Origin: Synechococcales cyanobacterium bin59.metabat.ball.084
Lineage (GTDB): Bacteria > Cyanobacteriota > Cyanobacteriia > Cyanobacteriales > Chamaesiphonaceae
Direction: 5' to 3'
DNA: 43,252 bases
NCBI GenBank assembly: GCA_013297675.1
Contig: JAAFHZ010000024.1
Span: 1-43,252 of the forward strand
A program made the translations under genes and the position numbers. A model generated the notes under the pieces. It did not search any database. It saw only the letters and a list, made by a program, of their open reading frames with translations, and was not told where the DNA came from. Below, one piece after another: positions 41,670 to 43,252 of the stretch. The number at the start of each line of letters is the position of its first letter. Position 1 is the stretch's first letter.

Positions 41670-42221
41670 CTAGCCGGAAGCAGATAGATTTTTTTTGAAG
41701 GCAGTCCGGGTTTCCCAGTTACACAAACACCACAAACTTAAAGCGCCGGGCAGAAAGAAAATAATACTCAAGATATAGACAACCGAAAGGCCAACCGCCA
41801 TTTGCCAAGCACGTTTCCGCAGACGAACCAACTCTACTGCCAGAGCCTCAATCACCAGTCCACCAATGCTAATACCTGCAATTAACCACAAAATGCGCAC
41901 AGTTTCTTGCCAAGAAACACGGGTAAATTGACCGCTCAAAACATGCTTAACTACGCCATTAGCATCCTGAAAAATCATCGCTACAAAGACATAGAGATAT
42001 ATAGCTTGACCGACTGGCCAACTCAGTTTGCCTATTTTATCTAAGTACCAAAGACCAGCGATAATTACAGCTAAAGCCAAAGCATTCCACCAAAAGCTCG
42101 GACTGATCACAATCTGAGCAGAGTGTTTGATTGCACTGGACATGGTTAAAAAAGCCAAGATAATCGGCACCGATCGCATTGTCCAAATAGCAACAGTCAA
42201 GGTGGCAGGAATTTTAGGCAT
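41670..42221 (-). CDS. Hypothetical multi-pass membrane protein
   Basis: A 183-residue protein with about five hydrophobic segments: near residues 9-29, 43-60, 68-86, 110-131 and 138-160. The first is TVAIWTMRSVPIILAFLTMS, the third lies in VGQAIYLYVFVAMIF, and the last runs into YILSIIFFLPGALSLWCLC. The loops are short; the longest, about residues 87-107, includes HVLSGQFTRVSWQE. I do not recognise the family. The ATG at 42221 is preferred to a GTG three codons upstream. It lies between gcvT and ileS on the same strand, separated by 126 and 91 bases, and no functional link is evident. Confidence 0.6.
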   Translation of the reverse strand: MPKIPATLTVAIWTMRSVPIILAFLTMSSAIKHSAQIVISPSFWWNALALAVIIAGLWYLDKIGKLSWPVGQAIYLYVFVAMIFQDANGVVKHVLSGQFTRVSWQETVRILWLIAGISIGGLVIEALAVELVRLRKRAWQMAVGLSVVYILSIIFFLPGALSLWCLCNWETRTAFKKNLSASG

Positions 42222-42312
42222 GGGAATCACTCAGATGCGACCCCTCTATTTTCTGGACTGATTACCCCAGATCCGGAATATTCCGTGAGGCTGAGACATA
42301 GCGAGGGTAATT

Positions 42313-43252
42313 TTAGAATTCGCCAGCTAAAGCACTGACACACCGATCGCAGATAGCCGGATGCTCAGAGCTAGCGCCCACAGTTTCTGAGTAATTCCAG
42401 CAGCGATCGCACTTATGACCATCAGCTTTCAGTACCCCAATTTGGATACCGTGACTTTCGCCAGTAAAATCTGCTCCAGTAATCTCTGGCACCAGTTTGA
42501 CCTGAGAAACCAAGAAGAAATAGCGCAGCTCATCGATCGCATTATCACTCTGGCCAAAACGCAATAGTTCTTGGTGAATTGCTGGATCTGAAGTACTTAA
42601 CAATACTTGGGCTTCTAAGGAAGAACCAATCAGCTTTTCCATCCGGGCGTTATCTAAGATTTTGTTTACCCCATCCCGCAAATCTTGGAGTCGTTGCCAG
42701 GTGTCTTTTAATGCTGGCTGCGACCATTGAGGATCAAGCTTGACCCAGCCCGATTCAAACACCGACTCATGCGATTTGGGGTAAGGCAAATATTGCCAGA
42801 TATCCTCTGCCATGTGGCAAAGTACCGGGGCGATCGCCTTAGCTAAATTCTCTACAATCACGGCCATTACTGTTTGGCAACTGCGGCGGCGCTCGTTATC
42901 TAAAGCGCTGATGTATAAGCGATCTTTAGCGATATCTAAGTAAAAGTTTGACAGATCAACTACACAGAAATTTTGAACAGCTTGGAAAAACCGATAAAAT
43001 TGATAGCTATCAAAAGCAGATGTAATTTCACTGAAAACTTCAGTTACCCGGTGCAACATATATTGGTCTAGCTCAGAGAGCCGATCGAACGGCACCGCCT
43101 GAGTCGCTGGATCAAAGTCATGCAAGTTACCCAACAAGAACCGCGCGGTATTGCGAATCTTACGGTAGGAATCAGACATCTGTTTCAAGATGCTCTTACC
43201 CAAACGTACGTCGCTAGCATAATCCACCGAAGACACCCACAGGCGCAGCACA
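42313..43252 (-). CDS. ileS: Isoleucyl-tRNA synthetase, C-terminal part (cut by window edge)
   Basis: The last 313 or so codons of a class I isoleucyl-tRNA synthetase. The frame starts outside the window. The visible part is the end of the catalytic core and the anticodon-binding region: VSSVDYASDVRLGKSILKQM, SDSYRKIRNTARFLLGNLHD and FDRLSELDQYMLHRV. The very C-terminus has the zinc-binding pattern CDRCWNYSE ... CDRC, as in bacterial IleRS with the C-terminal zinc finger. The KMSKS loop and editing domain lie upstream, out of view. Charging tRNA-Ile is its role. The stop at 42313 is followed by 91 bases to the next gene. Confidence 0.96.
   Translation of the reverse strand, partial: VLRLWVSSVDYASDVRLGKSILKQMSDSYRKIRNTARFLLGNLHDFDPATQAVPFDRLSELDQYMLHRVTEVFSEITSAFDSYQFYRFFQAVQNFCVVDLSNFYLDIAKDRLYISALDNERRRSCQTVMAVIVENLAKAIAPVLCHMAEDIWQYLPYPKSHESVFESGWVKLDPQWSQPALKDTWQRLQDLRDGVNKILDNARMEKLIGSSLEAQVLLSTSDPAIHQELLRFGQSDNAIDELRYFFLVSQVKLVPEITGADFTGESHGIQIGVLKADGHKCDRCWNYSETVGASSEHPAICDRCVSALAGEF

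Noticed and set aside
1-43252. tRNA, rRNA or CRISPR array
   Set aside because: No cloverleaf, rRNA core or regular spacer-repeat pattern was recognised in the intergenic gaps by eye. A tRNAscan and CRISPR search would be decisive.

Overview
The window is a piece of a cyanobacterial chromosome. The evidence is a high-light-inducible one-helix protein (hli), a CyanoP/PsbP-like lumenal protein, a stand-alone PCP_red domain, a DUF6816-type lumenal protein, the cyanobacteria-typical DUF1824 and DUF3531 families, a PATAN (PatA-type) regulator, two cyanobacterial-style Ser/Thr kinases, and a very high density of the HIP1-like core CGATCG. The genus cannot be fixed from the sequence alone. Most of the window is core genome, densely packed, with several overlapping genes and convergent pairs only a few bases apart.

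Layout. 1-4 kb: the end of a WG-repeat protein, a coiled-coil membrane protein, DUF1824 directly downstream of speA (arginine decarboxylase), and a small Cys/His protein. 4.2-7.5 kb: purL followed by a membrane protein. 7.5-10.8 kb: an ABC exporter half-transporter, DUF4058 and a two-TM protein. 11-12.6 kb: a membrane-anchored phospholipase-D-fold protein with an EF-hand loop inside it. 12.6-16.7 kb: two tandem Ser/Thr kinases whose genes overlap by one base, the first carrying about ten ankyrin repeats. 17.3-23.6 kb: a 2100-residue TamB/TIC236-like protein. 23.8-25.4 kb: an alpha/beta hydrolase (Thr in place of the nucleophilic Ser) overlapping a DUF6816 lumenal protein. 25.4-29.1 kb, minus strand: an HDAC-family deacetylase, a 51-residue PCP_red protein and a beta-CASP nuclease. 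29.2-31.8 kb, plus strand: CyanoP, Maf and a Pro/Glu-repeat protein. 31.7-34.8 kb, minus strand: coaE with a VOC-like protein, a PATAN-REC regulator and DUF3531. 35.7-38.1 kb: tkt and hli. 38.3-43.3 kb: a vanadium haloperoxidase-like protein, gcvT overlapping a RibD-C reductase, a membrane protein, and the C-terminal part of ileS running off the window.

The only clear sign of genome turnover is at about 34.76-35.67 kb. It holds a perfect 22-bp inverted repeat, a sequence resembling the right end (omega-RNA end) of an IS200/IS605-type element, a decayed N-terminal fragment of oligopeptidase B, and two small ORFs of unknown function, the upstream one without a good start. No tRNA, rRNA, CRISPR array, intact transposase or prophage was recognised by eye.

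Functional threads: central and one-carbon metabolism (purL, gcvT, tkt, coaE, speA, ileS), photosynthesis maintenance and high-light response (hli, CyanoP, PCP_red, DUF6816), envelope biogenesis (TamB) and signalling (two kinases, PATAN-REC). The points most worth following up are the EF-hand in the phospholipase-D fold, the Thr-for-Ser hydrolase, the overlapping kinase pair, the PCP_red minigene next to a beta-CASP nuclease, the gcvT/RibD-C overlap, and the degraded 34.8-35.6 kb segment.
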